Under the pieces are notes generated by a model that saw only the letters and a list, made by a program, of their open reading frames with translations, was not told where the DNA came from and did not search any database. This document shows, in pieces, positions 63,329 to 64,000 of a stretch of DNA of 64,000 nt. The DNA lies in NCBI GenBank assembly GCA_029249445.1, contig JAQWHI010000018.1, positions 62,001 to 126,000 of the forward strand, given 5' to 3'. The stretch comes from Crocinitomicaceae bacterium (GTDB taxonomy: Bacteria > Bacteroidota > Bacteroidia > Flavobacteriales_D > Crocinitomicaceae). Numbering within the stretch: position 1 is the stretch's first letter; each line of letters starts with the position of its first letter. A program made the translations under genes and the position numbers.

Positions 63329-64000
63329 TTAGGTCTTGCGCTTTTTCTTTTTCGCTGCGGGAAATAAGATATTGTTTAGGATCAATCTGTATCCCGGTGA
63401 GTTTGGGTGCAAGTTGAGGTCTGTTGGTGGATCACCGACACGGTGTTGGTAATCTTCTGGATCGTGCCCACCGTAGAACGTCCAAGTTCCTTGTCCGTAT
63501 TCTCCATGGATATAACGCGCTGTGTTGAGTGATTTTGTTTCTCCCATGACCAGGACGTTGGATTTAATAAAGTCTTTTTTGAAGTCTGTTGTTTGCCCCA
63601 TGAATCCATTGATTACATCGGTGTGGCATTGGGTGAGCATGGTCGGTACAACGTCCCATTTTGCAGAAAACTCGAAGAGTGTAAATTTGTCGATTTTTGC
63701 TGCGGCTGCTTCGGGAAGTCTTCGTTTCCTTAGTTCGGTTCCATCGATGTTTGAATATTCGTATTTGAGTGGGTCGCGCACGAGCTCGAAGTCTTCGAAA
63801 GCGAGTGTGTTTGAGAAGTCAAGTGCTTCTTGGCAGTTCCTGTGTGAAGGATCACCATCAAACATGGATTCGCAAATGTCGGTGTTGTGCGCGGCGAGCC
63901 CGATATCGAAACTGTCCGTTCCGCTGCACATTGTAAATAGGAATCCGCCTCCAACTACGAAGTTTTTGATGTCTGTGGCTACGGCCAATTTCATTTCGGA
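63329..64000 (-). CDS. C-terminal part of a conserved Bacteroidota protein, cut by the right edge
   Basis: The frame is open through the right edge, so the start is missing; about 223 residues are visible. Seen: FVVGGGFLFTMCSGTDSFDIGLAA near the left of the fragment, a Pro/Gly/His-rich segment GHDPEDYQHRVGDPPTDLNLHP (about 180-201), and a basic end AAKKKKRKT. Proteins with this ending are often labelled asparagine synthetase B in Bacteroidota, but the visible part shows no AsnB glutaminase or ATP-binding motif; the GGGFLFTMCSGTDSFD stretch instead recalls a glutamine-amidotransferase-like nucleophile region. No function is proposed. The terminator 63259-63290 ends it. Confidence 0.75.
   Translation of the reverse strand, partial: SEMKLAVATDIKNFVVGGGFLFTMCSGTDSFDIGLAAHNTDICESMFDGDPSHRNCQEALDFSNTLAFEDFELVRDPLKYEYSNIDGTELRKRRLPEAAAAKIDKFTLFEFSAKWDVVPTMLTQCHTDVINGFMGQTTDFKKDFIKSNVLVMGETKSLNTARYIHGEYGQGTWTFYGGHDPEDYQHRVGDPPTDLNLHPNSPGYRLILNNILFPAAKKKKRKT

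Overview
This window is ordinary chromosomal DNA from a member of the Bacteroidota, most likely order Flavobacteriales (a Fluviicola/Crocinitomix-like lineage is my guess, not shown). The evidence is: type IX secretion genes (porT, porX); a Rho factor with a long Asn/Lys-rich insertion; DUF4199 and CarboxypepD_reg-like proteins; a TamL-type lipoprotein/outer-membrane barrel; a glycine-lipid-type acyltransferase pair; and many promoters with the Bacteroidota -7 element TAnnTTTG rather than a sigma-70 -10 box. The DNA is A+T rich and densely coding. I see no prophage, insertion sequence, CRISPR array or restriction island.

Layout. 1-10.4 kb: a truncated unknown gene, DUF4199 protein and rho (minus), a lipoprotein and a dicarboxylate/glutamate symporter (plus), uvrA (minus), an ECF sigma factor (plus), and an O-/N-acyltransferase pair (minus) likely making aminolipids. 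10.5-17.6 kb: a tight plus-strand run of aminotransferase, heptose-phosphate-type kinase, TrkH potassium transporter, menaquinone methyltransferase, PorT and a FAD dehydrogenase; the first three overlap by 1-4 bases. 17.7-23.4 kb: TrmH-family methyltransferase and TamL start 2 bp apart and diverge; pcrA/uvrD-type helicase follows. 23.7-28.8 kb: fbaA, accD, rpsO, pnp and a small conserved protein. 29-35.8 kb: MoxR ATPase, a three-gene periplasmic foldase operon and guaB (all minus). 36-41.8 kb: a small CarboxypepD-like protein, an HD hydrolase, then porX-tsaE-ald and a solitary HsdR_N-type nuclease domain. 41.8-50.5 kb: prfC, a DEAD-box helicase, an unusually large PLP enzyme, a MORN-like exported protein, tRNA-His, a DinB protein and a Gfo/Idh/MocA oxidoreductase. 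50.5-58.8 kb: a lipoprotein, a polyprenyl-phosphate sugar transferase, a FAH hydrolase with an exonuclease, a lipoyl E2, a large GT2 fusion protein, RidA and a glutamine amidotransferase. 58.8-64 kb: an unknown membrane protein, a chalcone-isomerase-like protein, an OmpA protein, gyrB, and the C-terminal part of a gene running off the right edge.

Themes. Several genes serve the cell envelope: secretion (PorT, PorX), outer-membrane assembly (TamL, three SurA/PpiC-like foldases), surface sugars (sugar transferase, GT2 fusion, heptose-type kinase) and lipids (acyltransferase pair). The rest is mostly housekeeping.

I did not find a clearly new multi-gene system. The items most worth following are: a tRNA-His whose acceptor stem has two adjacent U-U mismatches; a GT2 glycosyltransferase fused to what looks like a degenerate polyprenyl-phosphate sugar-transferase; a 611-residue PLP enzyme of unclear reaction; the foldase trio whose middle member shows no PPIase signature; and a FAD dehydrogenase whose nearest promoter would give a leaderless message. 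Assignments rest on motif recognition by eye; no database search was run.
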